A stretch of DNA of 64,000 bases, from contig NZ_JAJNKA010000001.1 in NCBI RefSeq assembly GCF_021533215.1, positions 124,001 through 188,000 of the forward strand, in the 5' to 3' direction. Below are positions 36,248-44,207 of the stretch, one piece after another. The stretch comes from Portibacter lacus. Lineage in GTDB: Bacteria; Bacteroidota; Bacteroidia; Chitinophagales; Saprospiraceae. The notes below the pieces were generated by a model, which was not told where the DNA came from, ran no database searches, and saw nothing but the letters and a program-made list of their open reading frames with translations. The position numbers were made by a program, and so were the translations under genes. Position 1 is the first letter of the stretch, and every line of letters begins with the position of its first letter.

Positions 36248-37306
36248 TTATAGTGTTTTGTAATCCTCCAGAGATTTGATGATAGTAGATTCGTTAGGTT
36301 TAACATCAAAAGTGCATTCTCCTAACTTCTTCAATAACGAAAAGTTTACCAATCCTCGTCTGTTCTTTTTATCTTTTAACAATTTTTCTAGAATATTTTT
36401 TTCATTCACTAAGTGATTCGGATAGTGCGGATAGATGGAAAGTATATAATTTTTTATGTCAATGTATTCTTCTTCGCAAAGATCGAGCAGTTCTTTAGAG
36501 ATATAAGCTTCAGTTATCATACCGATTCCTATAGCCTCTCCATGGAGTAAGAAATCTGGCTGATGCAAGTTCTCTGATTCAATTGCGTGGCCAAGTGTAT
36601 GACCAAAATTTAGAATTTTTCTTAAGCCACCTTCACGCTGATCTTGAACAACAACATCTCGTTTGATTTTCACGGATCGCTCGATGATAGGTCCCCATTC
36701 GATGTTTTCAAGATTAGTTATTTCCTTTATTTCTTCCCACATCTCAGCATCTTGAATCAATGCATGTTTTATTATTTCAGCATATCCACTTCTGATTTGG
36801 CGAGATTCGAGTGTTTCTAGAAAATGGTCATCTATCCACACCATAATCGGATTCTGGATGACACCGATCAAATTTTTATAGTCTTGGAAATCGATCCCGA
36901 GTTTACCTCCGACAGAGGCGTCCACTTGTGAAAGTAGGGTAGTAGGCACTTGGATGAAATCCATGCCACGCATAAAAGTACAGGCACAGAATCCGCCCAT
37001 ATCACCAATAACTCCTCCACCAAGATTGATCAATAAGGAGTGCCTGTCGAATCCATTGTCCAGCATGGTATTCCAGATATGCTGACAAGTTTCAAGGTTT
37101 TTTTGTTGTTCCCCCGATGTGATTTCGATGAGGACATATTCTAATTCTTTAACACCTGCTAAGAACTTCGGTAAGCAATGCAACTTGGTGTTTTCATCAA
37201 CGAGAACTCCTATTTTAGAATATTCTCTGGAACCTATGAATTCCCCAAAATTGTTCCAGTCGTCATTGATATGAACATTATAATTATCGCATTTGATGGT
37301 GGGCAT
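36248..37306 (-). CDS. aroB: 3-dehydroquinate synthase
   Basis: Second step of the shikimate pathway: cyclises DAHP to 3-dehydroquinate using NAD and zinc. The 352-residue protein has the NAD-binding segment LLINLGGGVIGDMGGFCACTF, PTTLLSQVDASVGGKLGID, the zinc ligand region SGYAEIIKHALI, and the two histidine motifs FGHTLGHAIES and LLHGEAIGIGM. The later pathway enzyme aroA is also in this window, at 39846, but on the other strand. It starts at an ATG; the upstream gap carries seven-base periodic sequence. Confidence 0.96.
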   Translation of the reverse strand: MPTIKCDNYNVHINDDWNNFGEFIGSREYSKIGVLVDENTKLHCLPKFLAGVKELEYVLIEITSGEQQKNLETCQHIWNTMLDNGFDRHSLLINLGGGVIGDMGGFCACTFMRGMDFIQVPTTLLSQVDASVGGKLGIDFQDYKNLIGVIQNPIMVWIDDHFLETLESRQIRSGYAEIIKHALIQDAEMWEEIKEITNLENIEWGPIIERSVKIKRDVVVQDQREGGLRKILNFGHTLGHAIESENLHQPDFLLHGEAIGIGMITEAYISKELLDLCEEEYIDIKNYILSIYPHYPNHLVNEKNILEKLLKDKKNRRGLVNFSLLKKLGECTFDVKPNESTIIKSLEDYKTL

Positions 37307-37352
37307 AATTCTTACTCGTTTCTAATGAGTCGCAAAGGTAGGAAAATAAGAT

Positions 37353-37401
37353 TTACGATGGGAGGTTTACGATTTGCGATTTTAGAATTACGATTTGTGT
37401 G
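37353..37401. repeat. Seven-base periodic tract (TTACGAT type)
   Basis: Seven consecutive heptamers in register: TTACGAT, GGGAGGT, TTACGAT, TTGCGAT, TTTAGAA, TTACGAT, TTGTGTG. The unit TTACGAT recurs at 37353, 37367 and 37388. It lies upstream of aroB on the noncoding side. Confidence 0.65.
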
Positions 37402-37530
37402 AATAAATTATAAAAATATAGTTTCTAGGTGGATTGGATAATTGATTCCTGATTTGAGAATGATTGACTTACTTCCAATAATAAATAAGATCGATTTTAC
37501 GGGAATCTAAATGGGGAAGCATTTTTTCCT

Positions 37531-37558
37531 AAAAACTAAAAACTAAAAGCAAAAAACT
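37531..37558. repeat. Seven-base periodic tract (AAAAACT type)
   Basis: Four heptamers in register: AAAAACT, AAAAACT, AAAAGCA, AAAAACT, abutting the stop codon of the ABM-fold gene at 37557. It has the same period as the tracts at 37353, 41258 and 41347 but a different unit. Confidence 0.65.
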
Positions 37559-37850
37559 AAACTGGAATTTCTCCAAGGCTCCACGCCTGCGCCCTCTCAT
37601 TAAACCACGGCTTTACTGTTCCCCAGATTTCTTTAAAATACGCTGAAGCGCGATAGTCCTCTAAAACATCTTCAGAATCCCATGTACTGTAAGTGAAGAA
37701 CACATCATTGTGATGAAGATCTTCAAGAAGCCTTAGACTTTTACAGCTAGGAAACAATAGGGGCATTGCTTGTTGATGTTTTTCGAAAACTTGTATAAAA
37801 TCTGCTTTTTTATCAGGGTGAAAACTTAACCTAACAATTCGATTAATCAT
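37557..37850 (-). CDS. Antibiotic biosynthesis monooxygenase (ABM) fold protein
   Basis: A 97-residue protein with the dimeric ferredoxin-like ABM fold: VRLSFHPDKKADFIQVFEKHQ, CKSLRLLEDLHHNDVFFTYSTWDSEDVLEDY and a terminal helix with HxW-like VKPWFNERAQAWSL. Members include quinol monooxygenases and haem-degrading enzymes, but many are uncharacterised, so no substrate is assigned. The ATG at 37850 overlaps the upstream SAM hydroxide adenosyltransferase gene by eight bases; a longer frame to 37874 would overlap more and is less likely. Confidence 0.8.
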   Translation of the reverse strand: MINRIVRLSFHPDKKADFIQVFEKHQQAMPLLFPSCKSLRLLEDLHHNDVFFTYSTWDSEDVLEDYRASAYFKEIWGTVKPWFNERAQAWSLGEIPV

Positions 37851-38616
37851 AAAAATCGATTTGAATAGCTTCATCCTTTTTTAGGCCGAGCAAAGAGGCA
37901 GCACTTCCTTTATTGATTGCAATTTCTAGATAACTTGCTGAATTAAAGAAGCAAAGAACATCACCTACTGGGACATCACTGTATTCTATGCTAATTTCTC
38001 GAATAGGATCATTCGGTTTAAAATAAATTCCGAATGCTCGATCTCGCATTACTTTCTCGAAAAACTCTTTTTGAACATTGACAATAACGTTTCCGTAATC
38101 ATCGATATGAACAACTGTGGCTCTAATCTGAGATTCATTGACAACTGGAGCAACTGAAATTTTCTTTTCTAATGTCAATAGAGAAGTTCCTACCATATCT
38201 AAGTCTGGATCGCTGACCAACTTGCAAGCTGCATTAGCTAGAGCGTTTTGCAAAGGATAATTTTCTTCTGGGTCGTAAGGAACTTGGACGATTTCACTTG
38301 CGTAAAGATCATCGAAGATTAAAGTAAAAATTCCATTATTAGGACCGACAAAGTAATGCCCATCTCTTTCAAATGCGATAAATTCATTCCTTTCCGCGAA
38401 AAAAAGATTGATAGCAGCGATGTGAACGGTACCTTTTGGAAATTGATTCCAAGCATTTTTTAAGATGAAGGCACCTTGAACAATATCGAATGGTAATATT
38501 TCATGAGTGATATCGATAATATTAACAGCCTCATTGCGCCTAAGCAAACAAGCCTTAAGCACCGCAACGTAGTGATCTTTCGTTCCGAAATCTGATATGA
38601 TACTAACAATAGCCAT
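37843..38616 (-). CDS. SAM hydroxide adenosyltransferase (DUF62)
   Basis: A 257-residue protein of the DUF62 family, related to fluorinase and chlorinase, which hydrolyses S-adenosylmethionine to adenosine and methionine. The N-terminal ISDFGTKDHYVAVLKA motif, the central VHIAAINLFFAERNE region, FVGPNNGIFTLIFDD and the C-terminal IDDYGNVIVNVQ motif are all visible. The halogenase-specific insertion loop cannot be judged by eye, but the general enzyme is far commoner. Its physiological role is poorly known. It is translationally coupled to the ABM-fold gene. Confidence 0.92.
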   Translation of the reverse strand: MAIVSIISDFGTKDHYVAVLKACLLRRNEAVNIIDITHEILPFDIVQGAFILKNAWNQFPKGTVHIAAINLFFAERNEFIAFERDGHYFVGPNNGIFTLIFDDLYASEIVQVPYDPEENYPLQNALANAACKLVSDPDLDMVGTSLLTLEKKISVAPVVNESQIRATVVHIDDYGNVIVNVQKEFFEKVMRDRAFGIYFKPNDPIREISIEYSDVPVGDVLCFFNSASYLEIAINKGSAASLLGLKKDEAIQIDFYD

Positions 38617-38822
38617 GTTAACAATTTAGACAAAGATATTATAATATTAAAATAAATCATAATATGTTAAAAATGAAATGCAGGTTAATTTTCTAGATAA
38701 ATTTATCTTATTGAAATCTTTTTCGTTTTTTGTTGTTATAATAACCTGAGATCGACTATTTGTAATTGGTCTGAAGACTTAAAAAATAATCGAACTCGCT
38801 TTAATACTCACACATTAAAATT

Positions 38823-38828
38823 AGGAGA
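38823..38828 (+). promoter_or_regulatory. Strong Shine-Dalgarno before the TTG start of phoH
   Basis: AGGAGA lies seven bases before TTG at 38836. Few genes in this window have so clear a ribosome binding site, and here it fixes the non-ATG start. Confidence 0.6.
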
Positions 38829-38835
38829 TAAAAAT

Positions 38836-39810
38836 TTGAGCGAAATTATTCTAACCATCGAGGGAGTAGATCCCTTAGACCTTTACGGGCATAGAAATTC
38901 CAAGTTAAATTTATTAAAAAACGCATTTCCAGAGTTAACCATCACGTCTAGGGGTAGCAATCTCAAAATTAGCGGTGATACACACAAGGCTAATCAAGCT
39001 AAATCTAAGGTGGAAATGATGGTGAAGTTGATTAAGGAAGACAAGGAATTAACGACACATACTTTACAAGATTTATTAGGAGGTGATAATCCACTGGAAT
39101 ATAAGTTAGGGAATGGGAATGGAAATACAACCATTGTCCATGGTAGAAATGGCAAGCCGATAAAAGCGAAGACCAAGAATCAGAAAAAAATGGTGAATCT
39201 TTCGGAAACGAATGACATCATTTTTGCGATAGGTCCAGCTGGTACTGGGAAGACTTATACCGCTGTTGCACTTGCTGTAAAAGCCTTGAAGAACAAATTG
39301 GTAAAGAAGATCATCCTTACTCGTCCAGCTGTAGAAGCAGGGGAAAGCTTAGGATTCTTGCCAGGTGATCTGAAAGAAAAAATCGATCCGTATTTACGTC
39401 CATTATATGATGCACTAGAAGATATGTTGCCGCCTGAAAAACTTGCTTTTTTCATGCAGAATGGGACTATTGAAATTGCTCCATTAGCATACATGAGAGG
39501 GCGAACACTAGATAATGCATTTATTATTTTAGATGAAGCGCAGAATACGACAACGATGCAGTTGAAAATGTTTCTGACACGACTAGGGCCATCTGCTAAG
39601 TGTATTATAACTGGTGATTTGTCACAGGTGGATTTACCAAGGAGAATGAAATCAGGATTGATTACAGCATTGGATATATTATCGCCTATAGATGGTATCG
39701 GAAAGATATTCATGACAGCAGATGATGTGGTTCGACACCGGTTGGTTAAGCAAATTATCATTGCCTACGATAAAGAATCAGAGCGCCTAAATGCAGACGA
39801 AGCCCAATAA
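38836..39810 (+). CDS. PhoH family ATPase
   Basis: Cytoplasmic P-loop ATPase of the PhoH family, associated with RNA metabolism and ribosome maturation. The 324-residue protein has an N-terminal KH-like region (residues 1-75, SEIILTIEGVDPLDLYG...GSNLKISGD), then the ATPase with Walker A GPAGTGKTYTA near residue 136, RPAVEAGESLGFLPGD, AYMRGRTLDNAFIILDEAQN with Walker B, and ITGDLSQVDLPRRMKSGL. The start codon is TTG with a good AGGAGA upstream; there is no ATG before the KH region. The aroA gene follows after 35 bases. Confidence 0.94.
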   Translation: MSEIILTIEGVDPLDLYGHRNSKLNLLKNAFPELTITSRGSNLKISGDTHKANQAKSKVEMMVKLIKEDKELTTHTLQDLLGGDNPLEYKLGNGNGNTTIVHGRNGKPIKAKTKNQKKMVNLSETNDIIFAIGPAGTGKTYTAVALAVKALKNKLVKKIILTRPAVEAGESLGFLPGDLKEKIDPYLRPLYDALEDMLPPEKLAFFMQNGTIEIAPLAYMRGRTLDNAFIILDEAQNTTTMQLKMFLTRLGPSAKCIITGDLSQVDLPRRMKSGLITALDILSPIDGIGKIFMTADDVVRHRLVKQIIIAYDKESERLNADEAQ

Positions 39811-39845
39811 CTTTCTTATTTTCGCCGATTCATATAACACGGTTG

Positions 39846-41108
39846 ATGATGAAGCAATTCAAGGTAGCAAAGGCAAACAGAAGCATCGAAGGAACGATTT
39901 CTTTAGATGGATCGAAGAGTTTAAGTAATAGGGCGCTGATTATTAGAGCGTTGTGTACGGATGACTTTCAGATAAATCATTGTGCCACTGCAGATGATGT
40001 AGTAGGAATGCAGACGTTATTAGATTCTAGTGATGACGTATTAGATGCACATCATGCCGGTACCACTTTTAGATTCTTGTGTTCTTACTTGTGCCTGCAG
40101 AGTGGAAAACAGACCTTGACCGGAAGCATTAGAATGCAAGAGCGGCCTATCGGACCTTTAGTGGATGCACTTCGAAAAGTAGGTGCAGAAATTGAGTATC
40201 TTAAGAATGATGGTTACCCACCTTTGAAAATCGGAGAGATAAACCCGGACGATTATAATCATAAGGTAGAAGTATCTGCCGGAATCTCTAGCCAATTTAT
40301 TTCTTCGCTTTTATTGATCGCTCCTTCATTGCCTAAAGGGTTAGAGATAACACTAGTAGGTGACTTAGTTTCTAGACCTTATCTAGAAATGACCTTGAAA
40401 ATGATGGAATATTTCGGAGTAAAGCATACATGGGAAGGTCAAGTTATTACGGTAGAACCTCAACCATATAAGGCAAAGGATATTACCATAGAGGCGGATT
40501 GGTCAGCAGCTTCTTACTATTATATTATGGCTGCATTTTCTGACAAAGTGGATCTCGTACTTGAAGGATTGAATGAAGAAAGCTTGCAAGGAGATTCATC
40601 CATTGCTGAAATTATGGAAGCTTTTGGGATTTCTTCTGAATTTTCAGGAAATCAAGTTCATTTGAAAAAAGATGGTGCAGAAAAGCAACTGGTTGATCAT
40701 GATTTTTTACTTGCACCAGATATCGCGCAAAGTGTTGCAGTAGCTTGTGCTGGAACTGGAAAACCTGGAGTCTTCTCTGGCTTAAAAACATTGAAAATTA
40801 AAGAAACGGATAGAATTGCTGCCTTACAGAAAGAGTTGGGGAAAGTAGGTGTTTATTTTACTTTGATGCCTCCTAAATTTGCCAAGGTAAGTAAGAAAGA
40901 GTTTTATATGGTAGAAGGAAAAGCAGCTTCTCCTGATCAGATGCCTGATTTTGATACTTATAAAGATCACAGGATGGCGATGGCATTCGGGCCTTTAGCG
41001 ATGTTGTTTCCTATTATCGTTAATGAACCAGATGTCGTTTCGAAATCCTATCCAGCGTATTGGGAAGATTTGAAAAAATTAGGATTTGAAGTGGAAGAGA
41101 TTATTTGA
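39846..41108 (+). CDS. aroA: 3-phosphoshikimate 1-carboxyvinyltransferase (EPSP synthase)
   Basis: Sixth step of the shikimate pathway: transfers enolpyruvate from PEP to shikimate 3-phosphate. The 420-residue protein has the shikimate-binding SLDGSKSLSNRALIIRAL, the PEP loop HAGTTFRFL, QERPIGPLVDALRKVGAEI, SGISSQFISSLL-like SAGISSQFISSLLLIAP, and the C-terminal LKIKETDRIAALQKEL and YKDHRMAMAFGPLA. The familiar NAGT asparagine is a histidine here (HAGT), as in other diverged lineages. A TTG at 39843 precedes two ATGs (39846, 39849); the first ATG is used. It probably shares a transcript with phoH. Confidence 0.95.
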   Translation: MMKQFKVAKANRSIEGTISLDGSKSLSNRALIIRALCTDDFQINHCATADDVVGMQTLLDSSDDVLDAHHAGTTFRFLCSYLCLQSGKQTLTGSIRMQERPIGPLVDALRKVGAEIEYLKNDGYPPLKIGEINPDDYNHKVEVSAGISSQFISSLLLIAPSLPKGLEITLVGDLVSRPYLEMTLKMMEYFGVKHTWEGQVITVEPQPYKAKDITIEADWSAASYYYIMAAFSDKVDLVLEGLNEESLQGDSSIAEIMEAFGISSEFSGNQVHLKKDGAEKQLVDHDFLLAPDIAQSVAVACAGTGKPGVFSGLKTLKIKETDRIAALQKELGKVGVYFTLMPPKFAKVSKKEFYMVEGKAASPDQMPDFDTYKDHRMAMAFGPLAMLFPIIVNEPDVVSKSYPAYWEDLKKLGFEVEEII

Positions 41109-41190
41109 AAAAAGTCAAGAGTTTTATGTCTCAAGACTAATGGCTAAGGAAGCAAATTCTAATTCACTCGATCTACGATCTCACTCTTTT

Positions 41191-41218
41191 TTTCTCGGAC
41201 TAAAATCCAAGGTCCTGT
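41191..41218. repeat. 28-bp direct repeat, copy 1
   Basis: The 28 bases beginning TTTCTCGGACTAAAATCC and ending GGTCCTGT are repeated exactly at 41294-41321, 103 bases further on. Both copies are preceded by a pyrimidine-rich tract and followed within about 15 bases by GTCGAT. Confidence 0.85.
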
Positions 41219-41257
41219 GGGAGTTTAGTAGTCGATTTTGATTGTTGTTTAGGAAGT

Positions 41258-41285
41258 AAAAAACAAGAAACTAGAAACAGAAAAC
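41258..41285. repeat. Seven-base periodic tract (AAGAAAC type)
   Basis: Four heptamers in register: AAAAAAC, AAGAAAC, TAGAAAC, AGAAAAC. It lies between the two copies of the 28-bp direct repeat. Confidence 0.55.
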
Positions 41286-41293
41286 TCTTTTTC

Positions 41294-41321
41294 TTTCTCG
41301 GACTAAAATCCAAGGTCCTGT
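41294..41321. repeat. 28-bp direct repeat, copy 2
   Basis: Exact second copy of the sequence at 41191-41218. Confidence 0.85.
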
Positions 41322-41346
41322 TTTAACCTATATTGTCGATACAACA

Positions 41347-41409
41347 GACTCAAGACTCAAGACTTAGGACTTAGGACTTAGGACTCAAGACTTAGAACAA
41401 AAGACTCAA
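41347..41409. repeat. Seven-base periodic tract (GACTTAG/GACTCAA type)
   Basis: Nine heptamers in register, eight of them GACTCAA or GACTTAG: GACTCAA x2, GACTTAG x3, GACTCAA, GACTTAG, AACAAAA, GACTCAA. The last unit runs across the stop codon of the OmpA-family gene (41406-41408). Confidence 0.85.
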
Positions 41410-42605
41410 TTCACATTAAGAATAGTAATCTCTACTCTTTGATTTCTTTTACGTCCTTCTTTGGTATCGTTCGAGGCGATCGGTTTGCGTTTTCCATAAC
41501 CTTTATATTCAAGTCGACTTGGCCTTATCCCTTTTCTAATAATATACTCAGCAATTTCCTTCGCTCTCTCGGTTGACAATTTATCGCAGTAGGCAGATGG
41601 CGGTATACCATTTGTATGGCCACCAATTTCAATTCTAATATTGGGGTTTTCTTCTAAGAAATCATAAACTTCATTCAATGCGCTGTAAGAATCCTTGTTT
41701 ATAGACGAACTGTCGGCGGCGAAATAGAGCTTATTAATTTGTATCGTTTGCCCTTTGGCGATGGTTTCACTGTTTAATTCTTGCGTGATGATTTTTTGCT
41801 TCTTAGGTCGTGGTACAATTTCTTCTGGAACGTCATTCTTAGCTACTTCCGGTTCTACGACATCTTTTGGATTCGGCTTAGGAGTAACTACCTTTGGTTT
41901 CGGTTTGACAGGAGTTTCTGCAACTTCGAAAGGTTCTTCATTCGGACATGGAATTCGCTTAATTTCAGATATATTATCGATAAGTAAGTTACCATTATAT
42001 GGAAGGAGAACTGGCGTCTTATAGAATGCTTCTAACGTTAAATAGTAAATGTTATCGCTCGCTTCGAATTCGAATTCATAGTTTCTCCAATCGGTATGCG
42101 AAATTAATTGAGATTCAGCAAGAATCTGTTTCTTCTCGCACGGTCTAAGCCCACCATATATTCTAAGAACTAAAGGATTTCCTTGACTTTTTACTTCATC
42201 TGAAGAATCATTCGTTTGCTTATTAACATAATTGTCGGACCTTGAAAGGAAAAGATTTATAGAATAACATTGACCTTCTTTTAAAGGTGCAGAAAGCAAC
42301 TGACTTACAGATTCCCAAGTTTCATTTTCTCTTGCAACAAGTCCAATGTATGTTTTACCATCTTGTGCTGGTTTCTGAACTCTAAAGAAATTTCCAGGGT
42401 GAATATCAGGAGGCGTTTCGGAAGGGAACATAAATGGTCCGCAATCGATCCAACCTGCAGCTGAAATACCAGAATATGCGGCACCACCTGCTCTTGGTAA
42501 ACCCTCGAAAGAAGGATTCTTAAGATATATAACTTCTTCTTGTGCTTGAGCCGAAAAACCGACTAAAAGGCAAAATATAAAACTAATTCCCGTCAAAATT
42601 TTCAT
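41406..42605 (-). CDS. OmpA family outer-membrane protein
   Basis: A 399-residue secreted protein that likely tethers the outer membrane to peptidoglycan. The signal MKILTGISFIFCLLVGFSAQA starts at the ATG at 42605; an upstream frame to 42644 begins with ATG but would bury the signal. Residues about 22-215 form a beta-sandwich, carbohydrate-binding-like domain (LKNPSFEGLPRAGG, SINLFLSRSD, NLLIDNISEI). A proline/lysine-rich linker of about 50 residues follows, then the OmpA peptidoglycan-binding domain (LYFAADSSSINKDSYSAL, IEIGGHTNGIP, LSTERAKEIAEYI, NQRVEITIL). The gene ends within a period-7 repeat tract. Confidence 0.9.
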   Translation of the reverse strand: MKILTGISFIFCLLVGFSAQAQEEVIYLKNPSFEGLPRAGGAAYSGISAAGWIDCGPFMFPSETPPDIHPGNFFRVQKPAQDGKTYIGLVARENETWESVSQLLSAPLKEGQCYSINLFLSRSDNYVNKQTNDSSDEVKSQGNPLVLRIYGGLRPCEKKQILAESQLISHTDWRNYEFEFEASDNIYYLTLEAFYKTPVLLPYNGNLLIDNISEIKRIPCPNEEPFEVAETPVKPKPKVVTPKPNPKDVVEPEVAKNDVPEEIVPRPKKQKIITQELNSETIAKGQTIQINKLYFAADSSSINKDSYSALNEVYDFLEENPNIRIEIGGHTNGIPPSAYCDKLSTERAKEIAEYIIRKGIRPSRLEYKGYGKRKPIASNDTKEGRKRNQRVEITILNVN

Positions 42606-42938
42606 AAAAAAAGTTTCTATAGATCGACAATTTAAGGATTCCATATAATAAAAGCGTTAGAAACTTCAAAAAGTTGCTTCTGACATGTCTTTAAGAATTC
42701 ATTAACGATAATATTTGTTTCAAAATAATCGATTTTTTGCTTCTGTCTTATTATCCAGCGATCTGAAATTAATTTCCCTTTGACCAAGTGATTTGGAATC
42801 AAGTTTCCATATGGCCCGGTGATCCATACAAAATTTGAATAATAATATATAGCTAGACCTTGATGGTTTAATCTTAATTAAAAATATTGTATTTCGGGTT
42901 CATCGATCCATCATTAAGTAAGGGACTCACTTATCTTA
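42606..42938. other. Intergenic stretch, no gene recognised
   Basis: A spacer of 333 bases between the OmpA gene and the acyl-CoA dehydrogenase gene. It holds an open frame of about 35 codons on the minus strand (start near 42824), but that frame has no signal, domain or ribosome binding site, so it is not called. No terminator hairpin was found. Confidence 0.4.
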
Positions 42939-44159
42939 TTAGCTAAATGCATTTAATCCAGTAACATCCATTCCCGTTATCAGTAAGTGAATATCGTGTG
43001 TACCTTCATAAGTGAGTACCGTTTCCAAGTTCATCATATGACGCATAACAGGATATTCATTAGTAATTCCCATTCCACCATGAATTTGTCTGGCTTCTCT
43101 AGCGATTTCTAATGCCATATGGACGTTGTTTCGCTTCGCCATTGAAATCTGTGCAGGTGTTGCTTTTTCATTATTGGCTAAATTGCCTAAACGCCAAGCT
43201 AGCAATTGAGCCTTAGTGATTTCGGTAATCATTTCAGCCAATTTCTTTTGTGTCAATTGGAATCCGCCAATTGGTTTTCCGAATTGAACTCTTTCTTTCG
43301 AATACCTCAAAGCGGAATCATAACAATCTAATGCTGCACCGATAGCACCCCATGCAATTCCATACCTTGCTTTGGATAGGCAAGAAAGTGGCCCTTTTAG
43401 ACCTTTTACATTCGGAAGGACATTAGCTTTCGGTACTCGTACATTATCGAAAACCAATTCTCCAGTGATAGATGCTCGCAATGACCATTTTCCATGAATT
43501 TCTGGAGCAGAGAATCCGGGCATATCTTTTTCAACGATTAAGCCTCTAATAATACCTTCTTCGTCTTTTGCCCAAACCACAGCGATATCCGCAAGTGGTG
43601 AATTTGTGATCCACATTTTGGCACCATTAAGAATGTAGGCATCTCCGTCATCTTTGATATTAGTAACCATAGAACTTGGATCAGAACCATGATCAGGTTC
43701 AGTTAATCCGAAACAGCCGATGAATTCTCCACTTCCTAATTTCGGAAGATATTTCATGCGTTGCTCTTCAGATCCGAAACGGTAGATCGGAAACATCACT
43801 AATGATCCTTGAACAGATGCCATGGATCTTACACCCGAATCACCTCTTTCTAGTTCTTGCATGATGATGCCATAAGCGATTTCGTCCATTCCTCCTCCGC
43901 CATATTTAGCAGGAATAGATGGGCCGAAAGCTCCTATTTCAGCAAGGCCCTTGAAAAGATGTGTAGGGCATGCTGCTTTATTAGAATAATGCTCGATGAT
44001 GGGAGAAACTTCTTGTTTGACCCATGCGCGAACAGCATCTCTGGCTAGCAGGTGATCTTCAGTTAGTAATTCGTCAATGTTATAGTAGTCGTGACCTTCG
44101 TAGTGGTCGGTTCGGCTGGATATTTTCACATCTGAATTGTTAGTATCATTGTGGCTCAT
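42939..44159 (-). CDS. Acyl-CoA dehydrogenase, glutaryl-CoA dehydrogenase-like
   Basis: FAD enzyme oxidising an acyl-CoA thioester. The 406-residue protein shows the FAD-binding FGLTEPDHGSDPSSM and GAKMWITNSPLADIAVVWAK motifs, GKPIGGFQLTQKKLAEMI, RQIHGGMGITNEYPVMRHM and the catalytic glutamate in LTYEGTHDIHLLITG. The overall pattern, with the N-terminal YNIDELLTEDHLLARDAVR and the arginine-containing substrate loop, is closest to glutaryl-CoA dehydrogenases used in lysine/tryptophan breakdown, but related short-chain enzymes cannot be excluded. It lies 48 bases downstream of the DUF4157 gene, probably by chance. Confidence 0.9.
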   Translation of the reverse strand: MSHNDTNNSDVKISSRTDHYEGHDYYNIDELLTEDHLLARDAVRAWVKQEVSPIIEHYSNKAACPTHLFKGLAEIGAFGPSIPAKYGGGGMDEIAYGIIMQELERGDSGVRSMASVQGSLVMFPIYRFGSEEQRMKYLPKLGSGEFIGCFGLTEPDHGSDPSSMVTNIKDDGDAYILNGAKMWITNSPLADIAVVWAKDEEGIIRGLIVEKDMPGFSAPEIHGKWSLRASITGELVFDNVRVPKANVLPNVKGLKGPLSCLSKARYGIAWGAIGAALDCYDSALRYSKERVQFGKPIGGFQLTQKKLAEMITEITKAQLLAWRLGNLANNEKATPAQISMAKRNNVHMALEIAREARQIHGGMGITNEYPVMRHMMNLETVLTYEGTHDIHLLITGMDVTGLNAFS

Positions 44160-44207
44160 GATTCTCTTTTTATTTGTCTATGCAATGATAAGGAGAAAGT
44201 TTTTAAT

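Larger units (their letters stand above)
41109..41405. other. Intergenic repeat-rich stretch between aroA and the OmpA gene
   Basis: The 297-base convergent gap holds no gene. It contains a 28-bp direct repeat and two clear seven-base periodic tracts, described separately. A more degenerate period-7 pattern is visible from about 41114 to 41155 (GTCAAGA, GTTTTAT, GTCTCAA, GACTAAT, GGCTAAG). Confidence 0.6.

Noticed and set aside
42720-42824. Minus-strand 35-codon frame between the OmpA and acyl-CoA dehydrogenase genes
   Set aside because: Composition is unremarkable, with no hydrophobic segment or ribosome binding site, and no second feature supports it.
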